Positions 11,314 through 24,113 are shown, counted from the first letter of the stretch. The stretch is DNA of 64,000 bases from Platanthera guangdongensis (GCA_039583875.1 CM077158.1:243087447-243151446); one strand, 5' to 3'. Notes: generated from the letters alone by a model not told the origin. Made by a program: numbers and translations.

Positions 11314-12123
11314 AAAACGATCTCTCCTTGCGGTTAAGATTTTTCTAACCGCCGACCTGGGTTTACCTTCTCTAGGTCGATCTCTCCTTGCGGTTAGGAT
11401 TTTTCTAATCGCCGGCCTGAGTTTGCCTTCTCTTCTCGTGCAGGGGGCGGTTAGGATTCTTCTAACCGCTTTCTCCTAAAAATCCCGTGGCTTCCACCTT
11501 TCCCCTCCCTGCCCCTTTTATACTCCCCGCTCTCCTGTCGGGCTTGCGGTTAAGATTCTTCTAACCACCTTCTACTCGCGATCTGGTCGACTTTCTGCTT
11601 TGCTATCTGCTAGCGGACTTGTCGGGCTTGTTGTGCTCTCGCATCGATCTGCTCACGGGCTTCTCGTTTTGTCGCAACGGTCTCTCTCTTTCCGCTGCGG
11701 TCTGCTTGCTTGTCGCTGCGGCCTTTCTCTCTCCGTTGCGGCCTCTGTTCCCGTTTGCTCCAGTGTGGTCTTCTCAGTTCGCCCTTCTGCTCTTCCCGCT
11801 GCAATTGTGTTCTCTAACCGCTCTTCTAACGGTTTGCTCTTCTAGCGACAGTCTTGTCTCTACCTGCTGTGATTTAATCTAGTCGCTGCGGTCTCCTCTA
11901 AACTGTCGCAGCCTTCTCTAACCGCTGCTCTGCTTGCCGCGGGCTCCTTGAGCCGCAGTGCCTTTGATCGCTGCAATCTTCTCTTGTTGCTACGGTCTCC
12001 TTTTTCTTTGCAGTATTTTCTAATCGCTGAGATCTTGTCTTGCCGCGTGCTCTCTTAGCCGCAGCTCCTCTCTCCAGTCTGCGGTCTCTATCCGTCTGTT
12101 CTATCCACCCTGTCCGCTTCTCC
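11314..12123 (+). repeat. E1 low-complexity leader rich in gcggtc/ctgcgg motifs
   Basis: Between primer-binding site and gag lies 0.8 kb of pyrimidine-rich sequence. It has recurring 'gcggttaggattcttctaacc' type motifs at the start and 'cgctgcggtctc' type motifs after. Open frames exist on both strands because of base composition. The same kind of leader occurs in E2, E5 and E6. Confidence 0.75.
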
Positions 12124-13100
12124 ATGGATCTGGCTAATGCTTCCACCCTACCAACTCGTGCTACTACTCCAATACTTGAACTTCGTGATGAACTCCGGAT
12201 TACCACTCTCTCCCTTAGCGGGAAGCGGAACTTTGTGGAATGGGTGCACTCTGTTTGCAGAGTGTTGCAGATGAAAGGTCTTCATCATCATCAGACACAT
12301 GTTACTCCTACTGCTCCCACTGATGAGTGGATTCGTGATGATGGTCGGGTCTAGTCGTGGATTCTAAACTTAATGGATACCGAACCATACAGGATGACTA
12401 TGTATCATGAAACGGCAAAGACTGTGGAAAGATCTCCACTCCCTCTATTGTGGGCAAAACAGTCTTCAACACTTGTTCGACATCATCTCGGATCTTCAAA
12501 CTCTTGATCTCGGGGCACCAGACGATATGATCTCATTTGTTGCCATGACCAAGACCCTCGTTGAGGCTTGAATACAGCATCAACCTCCTACCACAAATTT
12601 GGTTACCCAATGGGCCCAAAAAGAAGCAGCCGAGATTGCTATGATGATCCATGTTCCTTCTCATTTGCACAACGTTCGTGCTCAGATTCTCTATTCCACT
12701 ATAACTCCCTCTCTGTTAGATGTTTGCTCTATGCTTCTGAAGGTTACACCCCCCCGGATGCTCCTGTGCCTCTCTCTCCAGCTCTTCTATAACAATCTAC
12801 ACATGTTCCAACAACTCGAGGTTCCTCGGTCCGTGGGGGTCGCAACACGTCTCGGGGATGAGGACGTACTAGAAGGTCTTCCTTTAAACACACGTATTAC
12901 GGTCGAGATGATCCACTTGAGGTCACCTGCTATTGCAAACATGGTCTGCCTTCACATCTTGCTGCCTCTGCTAAAGCTGAGCCTCCTACTTCTCCGGAAC
13001 GGACTCTGCCTCTTCCACTCGTGAAGGCATCAATGCTCTATGCACCCAGCTCCAACTTCTCCAAGGGCTGCTTACTCGCTCATCTGGATCCATTGCGTCG
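12124..13100 (+). pseudogene. E1 copia gag remnant
   Basis: The ATG at 12124 is chosen because the product aligns with the intact E6 gag from its first residues. Visible motifs are LSLSGKRNFVEWVH and PTDEWIRDDGRV, then a TAG stop at 12352 and frame changes through the middle. The zinc knuckle near 12893-12940 has lost three of the four CCHC ligands. Gag would package element RNA in cytoplasmic particles; this copy cannot. Confidence 0.82.
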
Positions 13101-16100
13101 ATTTCCAATGAAGGTATATCCTATCTCTCCCAGGGCTCTCACTGGATTGTGGATTTAGGAACCGCACACCATATTACTTCGCAACGACCTTCTCAATACT
13201 TGCCGACTGCCATTCCTAAGTTCATCACCGGGGCCAATGGTGATACCACCCCAGTGTCCGGCTCTGCTGATATATCTCCCACACCCACTCTCTCTGTCTT
13301 CAGCACTACATGTTCCAGGATCACCATTTAGTTTGCTCTCTGTTAGCCGCCTTATTTTAAGATCTTAATTGCTGTGTTACATTCTCACCCTCTACCTTTG
13401 TTGTGCAAGATCGAAAAATGCAAAATATCATTGATAAGAGTCGACTGTCTAACGGGCTCTACCTCCTGGATAATCCACATTCTGCTCTCTCTGTCGTCTC
13501 CTTTGTCGATTGACATCGTCGTCTTAGGCATGCTTCCCTCCAGATTCTTAAGAAAACTCTTCATGATGTCTCCCTGCATGAGTTTACTTGTGAATCTTGT
13601 ATCTTTGACAAACAACGTCGTACTTCTTTTAATCCTACTTGTACTCGGAGTGTTACTCCTCTATCTTTAGTGCATTCTGATATTTGTGGACCATATAAAA
13701 CCCCTAGTATGTTTGGTTATCGTTACTTTGTCACTTGATTACTCTTGGTTGACCTGGTTGTAATTCGCGATCGTGCTGAACCGGCCTCTACATTTTGAGC
13801 ATTTATTACGGAAACTCATATTCAGTTCTCCTCACCTTTAAAAGTCATTCGTACTGATAATGCTCGCGAATACATTCGCTGAACATTTTCTAATTTATGC
13901 ACTGAGTTTGACATTATACATCTGACATCGTGTGCGTATACGCTTCGACAAAATGGAGTGGCCAAGCGAAAGAATCGTCATTTTCTTGATGTTGCTCGAC
14001 CACTCATGATTCAAATGCAGGTACCCACCATATACTGGAACTTCGCTGTGTCCGCATCATGTCACCTCATTAATCGCAGACCCTCCACCATTCTCGATTT
14101 TGCCACTCTGTTCAGTCTTTTGTTTCCTTCCCAATCCCCGTTTACCCTCACGTCTCGTGTGTTTCGATGTACTTGTTACACCCACAATCTTGGTACATCC
14201 ACGGATAAGTTTGCCCCTCGTGCCAACAAGTGTATTTTTGAGGGGTATTCTCGGACTCAAAAAGGCTATGTGTGTTATTCTCCCACCACTGACAAAGTGG
14301 TAGTCTCGGCCGATGTAACCTTTCTTGAAGACCAACCATTTCATGCTTCATCTTTAGCTCCTCTCTCTCCTCCCATACCTCGTCCTACCGTTCCCGTCAC
14401 GTCTTCTCTACCGCCCCTCCTTCCCACTCCACTCCCAGCATAAGTTCTACCTAAACCACCTCTTTGTGTATACACTCGCCGTACTCCGCCCTATGGAGCC
14501 CTACAACAACTACCTTCTACCAGTGCTATCTTGCGGCCTGATGATTTAGCATCAACATCTACAGCTTATCCCCTGACAAATTATGTATCTCTGCATCACC
14601 TCTCTCCACCTCTTCTCAAGTTTGTACTTTCTCTATCTTCCATCTCTATACCTAACTCGGTGTAAGAGGCTCTTCTTCATCCAGGGTGACGTGCAGCTAT
14701 GAAAGAGGAAATGACATCCCTTTGATCCAATCAGATCTAGGATCTGGTCCCTCTTCTTCCGAGACAACCTTGTGCCAGCTGTAAGTGGGTTTTTGCAGTC
14801 AAACATGCTCCGGACGGGACAGTTGAACGCCTCAAAGCCCGTCTTATGGCCCGGGGGTTCACTCAACAACAAGGTCTTGATAATGATGAAACTTTCTCCC
14901 CTGTCGCCAAGTTAAATTATGTTCGGGTCCTGATCTCCTTTGTTGTTCATCGCAACTGGCCCATCCATCAGCTGGATATCAAAAATACTTTTCTGAATGA
15001 CGACTTTCTTGAGACGGTCTACATGCACCAACCTCCTGAGTTTGAGACCACGGGGGAGTCTCGTGCGTGTCATCTCCGAAAATATATTTATGGTCTCAAA
15101 CAGTCTCTAAGAGCTTGGTTTGACAAATTCAGTAAGGCCGTTCGCGAAGTTGGATTCAAGAGAAGCTCGGCTGACTTCTCTCTTTTCACTACTGTCATTT
15201 TTCTGGTTTATGTGAATGATATTTTGATTACTGGAGATGATTCCGCAGGGATACAACAAATCAGACAACACTTAAACTCTGTTTTCCAAACGAAAGATCC
15301 GGGGACTCTCCGGTACTTCCTTGGACTTGAGGTTGCCAGACGACTTGATGGTCTCGTCCTTTCACAACGGAAGTACCGCCTTGACCTCCTTCAAAATGCA
15401 GGCTATTCAGGGTGCAAACCCGTGAAAACCCCGATGAATGGCAATCACAAGTTATGTGCTCATGAGTCTGACTCAGATTCTCTCCTTACAAATCTTGAGT
15501 ACTATCAATGTCTTGAAGGAAAACTGATATATTTGACGATTACAAGAACCCGATATCTCATTTGCTATTAGAGTGGTCAACCAGTTTATGCATGCTCCTC
15601 AGATCTCTCATCTCCAGGCAGTAGAACACATCCTCAGATATTTGAAGACAGCTCCAGGACAAGGGCCTGTATATTATCCATCCTCTCTATCTCTTATTGC
15701 ATATTCAGATGCGGACTATGCGAGCTCCCTTGATGATCGACGTTCCACTACGGGTTTCTGTACCTACTTTGGAGAGAACCTTATCACCTGGCGTAGCAAG
15801 AAGCAATATGTAGTTGCTCGTTCTTCTGTTGAAGCTGAGTATCGTGTAATGACGACCGTTGTATCTGAACTTACCTGACTTGAGAGTCTTCTTGGTGATT
15901 TGGGAGTCACTCTATCCTCACCAGCAACTCTGTTTTGCGACAGCCAGACTACGATCCTTATTGCAAAGAAACCTGTGTTCCATGAACAGACCAAACACAT
16001 CGAAGTTGACTGTCACTTTGTTCCTGCTTCTGGGCAAGTTGCTGACATTCTCACCAAGGCATTACCACGGCAAATGTGCCATCAGTTCTTATCTAGGCTT

Positions 16101-16137
16101 GGTGCCTACGACTTGTATGCTCCAGCTTGCGGTGGAG
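13101..16137 (+). pseudogene. E1 copia pol remnant (protease, integrase, RT, RNase H)
   Basis: Protease near 13146 reads VDLGTAHH, with the catalytic D-S-G changed to D-L-G. Integrase has the zinc ligands CESC near 13587, the D of the D,D,E triad in VHSDICGPY near 13676 and in RTDNARE near 13855, and QNGVAKRKNRH with the third acidic residue replaced (usual E-R-K-N becomes K-R-K-N). RT, at 14846-15571, has the active-site box YVNDIL instead of YVDDIL. RNase H follows with YSDADYA near 15706. A segment between HIEVDCHF and VADILTKAL is missing (near 16020). At least one frameshift (near 15560) and several stops are present. Confidence 0.9.
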
Positions 16138-16331
16138 TGTTATAGAATATTAGAAAAAAAGATGTAAAAGCCCTTTAGTGTGACCCATTTATAAGCCCAC
16201 TAGTCTCTCTTGTTTAGTCCCACATCTTTTGTATAAGATTCTTTCTCTCTCTTCTCTCTTACATATTTGTACTCATACTTGTATTTTTTAATTCAAGAAG
16301 TATATACAAGGTTTGCACCATTTTCTCTACA
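16138..16331 (+). repeat. E1 3' LTR
   Basis: It is 194 bp, starts TGTTATAGAATATTAG directly after the purine-rich tract 'ggtggag' (the polypurine tract inside the last codons of pol), and ends TTTTCTCTACA. It is collinear with the 5' LTR. Confidence 0.92.
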
Positions 16332-16557
16332 GTATCGATCCATATCCTTCGCGGCTTTTCCATGTCCCGACAAACTTCTCCACAACCGTGCGCTTGAGAA
16401 TGCATGAGGTTGTTAATTCGTGCTGTTAGATTGGCAAGGGAGGTTTGTAGTCTTGCTTCTGAAGCCATCAACTGGTCCATCATTATCAGCTGCATACGTT
16501 CTATCATCAACTTGTGTTGATTGCTCGGTGTCACCAAAGGATGGCTATGATACCAAA
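16332..16557 (-). pseudogene. Gypsy element B: primer-binding site and gag N-terminus
   Basis: On the minus strand, 'tttggtatcatagcc' (16544-16557) is a gypsy primer-binding site. It is followed by an ATG at 16537 and a helical gag start with MIERMQLIMMDQLMASEARL and LANLTARIN. The frame is cut at 16332 by copia E1 and continues below 11108. This establishes that B is antisense to the host gene and older than E1. Confidence 0.75.
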
Positions 16558-17120
16558 CTGGATCTTTTAAACAACCGGGGCTGATGCAATGAGGTGTGCT
16601 TACTTCCCCAAGAGCTATGGGGTCACCATATGATGAAAGAATGAGTGGAGCCTAAACCATGTCCTGTGCCGGGGTGTCGGGAGTAACCTGCCATGTGAAT
16701 GCAACCTTCCGCGGGGATGCGATCGGAGGGCGTCATCTGGGTAGTGTGGGAGGAGTAGGCGTGGGTAGTGAGAGGGATGGACCCTAATTTCTTAAGCAAG
16801 GCAAAAAATAATGTTTGGTTTATTGCTTGCCTTGGAATGGACCTGTCCAATTATATATAAAGACCCATTCAGATATAACTTATAAGGGGCATTGCGTGTG
16901 CTGCATTCCAATTCAGATTGAGCCTGACACCACCGGACCATGAAAATTAAAACATGTGAGGAAACAAAAGTAAAAATTATGACAATTTAAAAGATAAAAT
17001 ATGCCAAGCCATGATTGAGGCACCATACTTGTGTAGCTTGCACATTTATTCCTTACGTATGGCCAACCCATGACAGCATCCGTAATTTAGGGTGTGTTAA
17101 AAAGTTTAGTCTTTATTTAG
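16558..17120 (-). mobile_element. Probable LTR of gypsy element B
   Basis: The 5' LTR of an antisense element must lie here, just right of its primer-binding site. The sequence has a TATA-like 'ttatatataaag' near 16851 and no ORF. The outer boundary was not identified, so the extent is approximate. Confidence 0.45.
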
Positions 17121-17369
17121 TGGAAATATAGAGAATTTGATGATAAGGAGGTGTAGGATTGTGTGATGGTTGGAAGGAGTGGTTATATATAGTTTCTACA
17201 TAAATATGTTAGAGACAAATCCTGTTTTGAAGGCATGATAGAAAATGAGTTCTTTTAAAGTTTTCTATCCTGATGTAAGTTCAATTTTATTTTGAAGTTT
17301 ATTTTACATTTTTTATAGAATGCAAGTTTATTTGATAATATTTCTTTCATTTTTTTCCATGATTGATAG
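17121..17369. other. Intron 1, distal end and splice acceptor
   Basis: T-rich intron sequence running into 'gattgatag' with AG at 17368-17369, the acceptor used by the 17370 exon. Nothing else is seen. Confidence 0.6.
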
Positions 17370-17468
17370 ATTGTTACATACCTTTTACCACTGCTGGATG
17401 ATAAATTTCCACTGATACGGAGTATTACCTGCTGGACACTTTCTCGTTTTAGTAAATTTATTGTTCAG
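17370..17468 (+). CDS. TRN1: Transportin-1 internal exon b
   Basis: This 33-codon exon contains [18 protein letters not shown] and SRFSKFIVQ, the HEAT segment that follows exon a in plant and animal transportins. It is phase 0 on both sides, with acceptor gatag/ATT and donor CAG/gtaa. It is easy to miss because it is isolated between 15.5-kb and 22.2-kb introns full of transposons. No stop or frameshift is present, which supports a functional gene. Confidence 0.93.
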
Positions 17469-17626
17469 GTAAATTTTTTTTGCGATCCTTTTACTGTTAT
17501 GTAATATTTTTTTTGGCAATCTGACTCTTTTAGTCACTATAAACTATTTACTGTCTATAGTTCTCATTGTGCTTGGGATGTATATTATACAGTCTATCCA
17601 AATTCACTAGAAGGATAAATCCATAT

Positions 17627-17765
17627 TGTTAGCATTTATTACTTGTTTCCTAGTTTTTTCTATTTTATGTATTTCTCCCCTCTCCATGTATTTCTCTTCA
17701 CTCCTATATATAGGTGTGAGACCCCTTGTAATTTAGTAAGCAAATAATTTCGAAACATTTCAACA
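17627..17765 (+). repeat. E3 5' LTR
   Basis: 139 bp, TGTTAGCATTTATTACTTG to CATTTCAACA, with a TATA box in 'cctatatatagg'. It is followed directly by the initiator tRNA-Met primer-binding sequence. Its counterpart at 23818-23921 shares 'tagcatttattacttgttt' and 'cactcctatatataggt'. Confidence 0.85.
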
Positions 17766-18775
17766 TGGTATTAGAGCCTCCTTGGGATGCAAACCCGTCC
17801 CAGAAGAGTTCATCTCCCGCAAGCCCATTCGATCTCGCTTGACACATCTCGCCTCGTCCTAGGGTCTATTTCGAGTCAAGTTCGAGTAATTTATGTTCGA
17901 CCGAAATTTTAAAATCGAACTTGGCTCGAAATTAAAATTATTTCAAATTGAGTTGGCTTGACTCGAAATGGCTCGATTCCGAGCCGGCTCGAAATGGACA
18001 ATCCAAGACAAGTACCAATATATAAAATTATGAAATATATTTAATAATTTTATATAGATAATTCTAAGTTTTATATAAAGTAAAGATTTAAAAGTTATTT
18101 GTCCTTAATTGATAATAAGTTTTCTTGTACTTAACAAAATTATATCAAAAGCAAAAAAATATTAACTAAGATGTAAAGTGTTTTATATATTTTTTTTATA
18201 GTAGCACAAATGATTATACAAACATGATTATAAAACTAAATAGTTATGAAAGAAAATAATACAATAAGTCTAATCTATTTGAACATATATAATACATTAA
18301 ATGCAATACATGGAGATGATTTGTGCATGCATATTGCTAATATCACATAAAAAATAGCGGATAATATTTCCAAAAATTGTGTTGGCCGATATATCAAAAA
18401 AAATCGAATATGTCGGAAGACTAAAACATTTCATGCAGATCAGTCTTCTGTTTTGGATTCCTGCCACTGCCGTCTCATACATCTCTCTATCCCTTCTAGG
18501 AAACTTTTATTTACTACTATGTCTTGTTATTGAAAATATTTCACTGTGATGTGTTTGAAATAAGTAAACACCGTTGTACTTATTTTAATCATGTTTCTTT
18601 TTCTAGCTTTATGCCCTTTGCTATTATTCATATTGATGTTTGAGGATCGTGCCATGTTGCTTCTATTTTTGGATGCTCAGGGTTTGTTACTTTCATTTAT
18701 TGTTTTCTTGCATTACGTGGGTGTATTTAAAGAAAATTAAAAAGAAGTCTTTTTTATTTTAGCTTTGTTAAAAAA
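17766..18775 (+). other. E3 internal region, gag not recognisable
   Basis: About 1 kb where gag and protease should be. It contains repetitive 'ttcgag/ctcgaa' strings near 17870-18000 and AT-rich sequence after. No gag or protease motif survives, so this part is either decayed or replaced. Confidence 0.45.
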
Positions 18776-20326
18776 ATGATAGCAACTCAATTTAATACCA
18801 CTTTTAAAATTTTTCATAGTGACAATGATAGTGAGTACATTGATTCTCAGTTTGAACAATACCCCTATGATCTTGGCATTGTTCACCAAATGTCTTGTGT
18901 TTATTCCCCCGCTCAAAGTGATGTGGCAGTGCGTAAGTATCATCTTCTACAGGCGACCAGGTGTATCTTAAGATGCACCTTCCAAAATACTACTTGGGGA
19001 TGTTCTCACAACAACTTACCTAATTAACTGTATGCCTACACATGTTCTCAGGTTTAAGACACCCCTCAGTTCTCTTCAGGTTCCTCCCACTAACCTTCAT
19101 CCTCATATCTTTGAGTGTGTGTGCTTCGTTCATATACATCAAAGAGCTAAACTCAACTCTCGTGCCCTAAAATGTGTCTTCATTAGGTATCCCCCTACTT
19201 AAAAGGGATACAAATGTTTTGATTCCGTCACTATTGAGGTATTTGTTACCATGGATTCCATTTTTTTGTGTATCTGAAAGCTACTACGAGACCTCATTTC
19301 AGGGAGGTAGTCCTCTCCCATGATGGAAGTGAGCTTTTTATCGCTTCAGGAGGAGTCCTCATCTACACCTTTACACATCCCTCATTCATTCCAACTTCTT
19401 ACAGTTACCCCTCCTATTCCTTTAGTTACCCCTCCTATTGTCTCTAACGACCTGGAGAGATCTCGTACTCCCCCTTTGCAGGTTTACTCTCGGATAAATA
19501 AGGGTATAAACACACAAGCTTCTCCCAGGACATAAGAGCTGACTACTGATCCGTCTGTCTATCGTTCTAAGATAAGGTACTTCTACCCAACATCCTTTGT
19601 CTTTTTTGTGTCTTATGCTTATCTAACCATTTCACACAAAGCCTTTGTTTTCTCATTGTTCTCTATATCTATTCCATCATCGTCGCATGAAGCTCTTAGT
19701 TTTCAGAAGTGTCATGAAGCCATGCTTGAGGAAATGCATGCTATTTAAAAAATGTATATTGAATATGGTGCATCTTCCTCAAGGGAAGATGGTTGTTGGG
19801 TGTAAGAGGATATTTTATGTCAATCAAAACACAAAATTATTGAAAAATACAAGGCACGATTGTTTGCCAGATTATGCATTCAGATTGCTAGGATTGATTA
19901 TTAAGAGACTTTTGCTCATGTAGCAAAAATGAACTCCATAAGAGTTCTATTATGTGCATCATGTAAGGGATGGAACCTCAGTCAGTTAGATGTGAAGAAC
20001 ATGTTCTTCATGGGGATCTAAAAGAGAGTATATGTGTCTACCTCCCGGACTTACCCTTAAAAGATCTGAAGGGAAGGTTTGCAAGCTAAAATGACTTTAT
20101 ATGACCTCAAATAATCTTCTAGAGCTTGGTTTGAGAGAGTTCATAAGGCTATGACGACCTTTGAATGTACTCAGAGTAATGCTGATTACACTCTGTTCAT
20201 CAAGCATGGAGAAGGTAAATTGACTACCCTTGTAGTATATGTGGATAATATTGTTATAACGAGAGATGATCTGAAAGAAATTCATACTGTAAAAGAAAGG
20301 TTGGTTAGAGAATTTGAGGTAAAGGT
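18776..20326 (+). pseudogene. E3 pol remnant: integrase core to RT
   Basis: Integrase core near 18805-18930: FHSDNDSEY matches the second catalytic aspartate, and GIVHQMSCVYSPAQSDV the region before the third acidic residue, which has decayed. RT near 19960-20326 contains QLDVK-like and HGDLKE-like sequence and, at 20235, YVDNIVITRDD, the active-site box with the second aspartate replaced by asparagine. Many stops. The reading is cut at 20326 by the nested LTR and resumes at 22950. Confidence 0.8.
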
Positions 20327-22949
20327 TGTGAAGTCCCTTTTTCCGGTATCCACAGAGGATTCAATAATCGAGCTTGGTTTCCAATTTATTTGTTGCAGCA
20401 ATGCATCAAACATGATACAAAGTACAAAGTAAACAAAACACCAAATATTTATTCCATTTATTTACAAATTTACAAAAGATTGTACAAAAATAAAATATTA
20501 TCCATATTCATTACAATAGACACATGCCCAATCTTCACAGGAAGTCCTATGTTTTTCTTGCGCTTCTTCGATCCCGATAAAGATCTTAAGCCATACCTTT
20601 GCAAGTTTTTCAGCCCGTTTTTGTTTCTCTTCTGTTGTCAGGGGAGCCCTTCATGGTGCACTGAGTGATGCTCCTGTTGCCTAAAAAATGGGTCCATGAT
20701 GGGTTAGTCATAAAAATATGACTATATGAGAAAAGTATTTCGTAAACTGTTATACATACAGGCAATGGTAGATAACAATATATACAACAATAAACAATTT
20801 ATATATTTATCATTTGCTCTCAATTTTCAAAAATGTTTCCTGAGCCCCCTTGATATTCAAATATTGTTTAATTACAAAATGTAGGAAATGTCAAGATAAA
20901 ACAAAATAAGCCCCACCCCTTTAGGGCAAAATGTAGGCAAACTCCCTACTTTAGAAATTCATCCGTCGGGAACCCCTACATCATAGGATTCAGTCTAATC
21001 CTTAATATTTCGCTATGCAAAGTTTTTAACATCTTGTTATCTTGTCTTATTTTTCATAAAAACATGCGTTTTTGAAATAAAAATTTCCCCCTCAGAATTT
21101 TTATCCTTTTATTTCCTACCCACATGTATTTCATAGCAATATTTCAGTGATTTAAACTCATATGCACAGACATTGTTATCTTAAAGAAGTAAAACAGTAA
21201 ATACTTAAAGTGCTTGAATAAAACATAATCGAAGAAATAAGAAACTCTCCACAGCCTTTCCTTTACCCTTATCCTTCTCTGCTTCATCACCACGTCTATC
21301 TCGAGGCGCCATCCTCTGGTTTACTGGCCTCTGAAAATACTGAAATATTATGCACTTTAATTGGGTTGCGTCTCTTGAATATTCGTAGCGTTGATGTTAA
21401 AAGGATTAAACTTTAGTGTTTTAGGAACTAGAAATATTTATTTTAATCTTCTAAATCTGCCAAAATGAAAGTACTGCCTTAGCGAAAAATCCTTTATAAA
21501 AGCTAACTCATATAAACTTTGAAATGAATAATTAAGAAAAGCTAAATTAAATCAATAAAACGGCCAAATATAAATTTATATTTGCTGTGCTCGCTAATCT
21601 CCTCCTCAGAATTAGCTCTAATAATATGTCAATAACCCAAAACAGCTCTAACATTGAAGGAAATGAATTGACCAGCCGTAAAACATGCTAAACAAGGCTG
21701 TCCAGCACAAATCAGCTCCCCAAAATGGCTGTCCAGCACTATACATGGCTGTCCAGCAATGACCAGCACATAAATAGTGGCTACTTACTAGTAAACAATC
21801 GTAATTATGAAGTCCGCGGGCTGACCGGCCACTAGAAAAGTCCAAAACAATTTTTCCACCACCATATATGAACTAAACAAGGACTAAACAACATATTTGG
21901 ACATCAATGTAAAAGAAATAACAAAGAAAATCAGTTGTCAGACACAACTAATGACCAATCAGAATAGGGCACAACTAATGACCAATCAGAATAGGGCACA
22001 AACAACAATGAAAATTTCTACAAAAAATAGCAGTGGCTGGCCAAATATATCATAACAATTGTCCCAAATCAGCAAGGCAGCAGTGGCAGTAGTAAAAATC
22101 CCAAATAAAAGAGAAGAAACATCCTTACAGTGGGAGAGGGAGGAAGGAAATGCTGCACAACCGATCCTTCTCGGATGCGCAGAGGTTCATCGAAGTCCTT
22201 CAAAAAACTCCAAAGAAGGCACTGAAGTTGCTATGTAGCAGAAGAGAGGTTGGTGACCTAGCAAAAACAGTGGCAGAAACCGAAATCCAGCGGCAAGGAT
22301 GCCCTAATTTAGCTGGAAGCAGCGACATGACATAGGAAGCAGCGACAACCACCAAATTAAAGAGAGGAGGAGAGGGAGAAAGAACTTACCGGAGAAGAGA
22401 TGAGAAGAGGCTGGGAAGAACCGCAATGGGCGCACGTAGAGCCAAAAGCGGAGCAACACTCAGGAATTAAATGAAGTGCGGAAGAAGGAATGGGCTCGCC
22501 CCTTTTATGAATAGAAATAAGCGGCCAGCGGTCCAATGAGTCCAAAATAACTTAAGTGCACTTAGCTATGCGTCACAATTTAAGCCCAACTCAACCCACC
22601 AGCCAACACAAGGCTAAGCCATGTGTCAAAATCAAATCCGGTTCAGCCACATAAATTATTTCGCATGCCACCACGACAAGCTAACACATTAACCCCCTTT
22701 TAAAAGAGCTAATAACAGCCCAAACCTATATCATAACCAAATAAGTGTAACAAAATAATTTTAACCACATAATTAAGACCATAAGCTCGTACACTTGGCT
22801 ATGAGTACCCCAAATAAAAGATAAATAACAAAAATAACATCAAATAACAATAGATTAATTTGAAAAAAAATATTACTTAAAATTTCGTACTACCTTTTTC
22901 ATCATCGAGGAATTAACAAAATATGTTGCACATTATTTGGGTCGTTACA
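20327..22949. mobile_element. Nested solo LTR candidate G2 (gypsy-type) inside E3
   Basis: Starts TGTGAAGTCCC and ends GGGTCGTTACA; flanks aaggt (20322-20326) and aatgt (22950-22954) match at 4 of 5 bases. It interrupts the copia RT exactly between FEV-K and the LG-x-L-x-x-F-L-G motif. It has no gag or pol ORF. Parts around 21090-21350 resemble 62390-62620 of the third such element (shared 'cccctcagaa(t)tt' and 'cctttaccctta/cctttgcccttg'), so the two belong to one family. It also holds a directly repeated 25-bp stretch near 21950-22000. Confidence 0.7.
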
Positions 22950-23817
22950 AATGTCTTGGGAACCTCTAATATTTCTTGGACATTGAAGTCGCCAAATTTA
23001 GACATGAGATTTTCATCTCGCAGAGGTAATATATTCTCAATTTACTTGAGACATTAGGGATGAGTGAATTTAGATATGCTGATGCTCCAATCGAGCAAAC
23101 CACATGCAATGGAGAGATGATAGATAAACTATTGAGGACATCACTGTTTTCACAGGTTAGTGGGAAAACTGATTTATTTATCACATACTCACTCAAATAT
23201 CTTGTATGCAGTTGGAGTGATCGACCAATACATGCACTCCCCAAAGACTCACCATTTTGATGTTGCCCGCTGTATTCTCAAATACCTCTACCTCTTTTGG
23301 GAGCGTTATCTATTCTCACTAAATGATGAGATAAATATTGAAGTCTACACAAATGCACATTGGGCTGGATCTTTTTATGATCGACGATCCACCTCAGAAT
23401 ATTGCACATTGGTTGGTGGGAATTTGGTTACATGGAGGAGTAAAAAACATGTGGCTGCCAGATCTAGTGCTGAAGTTGAATGTAGAGTCATGACCCACAA
23501 AATCAATGAAGGGTTATGGATTCAAACTATTATGAGAGAATTTGGCCTTGAAAAAGTGAGCCAATCAGACTATATTATGATAACAAGATGATCATTAGTA
23601 TTGATCATAATCCAGTTCAACATGATCACAAAAAACTCCTTAAGTTTGATAAACACTTCATTAAAAAAACATAGTGAGAGGAATTGTATGTACTCTGTTT
23701 GTTCCGTTTATACAACAATTGACTGACATCCTCACTAAAGGATTGAGTATGAGTTCTTTCGGAAGGATCATTACCAATTTAAGCACGGTCAACATCACGC
23801 ACCCAACTTGAGGTTTT
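22950..23817 (+). pseudogene. E3 pol remnant: RT end and RNase H
   Basis: Continuation of E3 after the nested LTR. It includes GKLIYLSHTHSNILYAVGV near 23163 and RNase H with YTNAHWAGSFYDRRSTSEYC near 23345-23405 (usual YTDADWAGS; one catalytic aspartate is now asparagine), then WRSKKHVAARSSAEVE. The end has LTDILTKGLS-like sequence near 23725 in another frame. The element would have degraded its RNA template during copying with this domain. Confidence 0.85.
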
Positions 23818-23921
23818 TTTTAGCATTTATTACTTGTTTATTACCTGTATTTTCTATTTATTGCATTTCTCTTCACTCCTATATATAGGTTTGAGGGCAT
23901 GCAAGTAATTTTGAAGCATTC
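23818..23921 (+). repeat. E3 3' LTR, left part (rest at 31744-31753)
   Basis: Collinear with the 5' LTR, but the TGTTAG start has become TTTTAG. It is cut at 23921 by E2. The remaining 'cattttaaca' lies at 31744-31753 beyond E2. cattc (23917-23921) and cattt (31744-31748) form the one-mismatch TSD of E2. Confidence 0.8.
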
Positions 23922-24113
23922 TGTTAGAAAAGAGAATGTAAAAGGCCTATGTTTTGACACATTTGTGTATTTTCTTCCTATTTGTTTGTCTCACATCTTG
24001 AATTTGAGATTTCTCTCTCTCTTCTCTCCTTATATATTTGTACTCATACTCGTATTTACATACACAAAAAAGATATACAAGGTTTCATATTTTCGCCCAA
24101 GTGTTCTTATACA
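23922..24113 (+). repeat. E2 5' LTR and primer-binding site
   Basis: 192 bp, TGTTAGAAAAGAGAATGT to TTCTTATACA, with TATA box 'tatatatttg'. 'tggtatcagagc' at 24114-24125 is an exact initiator tRNA-Met primer-binding site. Confidence 0.92.

Larger units (their letters stand above)
11108..16331 (+). mobile_element. Ty1/copia element E1, full length, degenerate
   Basis: Two 194-bp LTRs bound a 4.8-kb internal region in the order gag, protease, integrase, reverse transcriptase, RNase H, which defines copia. Flanks read ctatc (11103-11107) and gtatc (16332-16336), a one-mismatch 5-bp TSD. It is nested in gypsy element B, which resumes on its right. The short LTRs, iMet primer site and total length of 5.2 kb fit the Ale-like copia group, but the lineage is not proved. 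My hand alignment shows about 18 differences between the LTRs, so the insertion is old. Confidence 0.92.
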
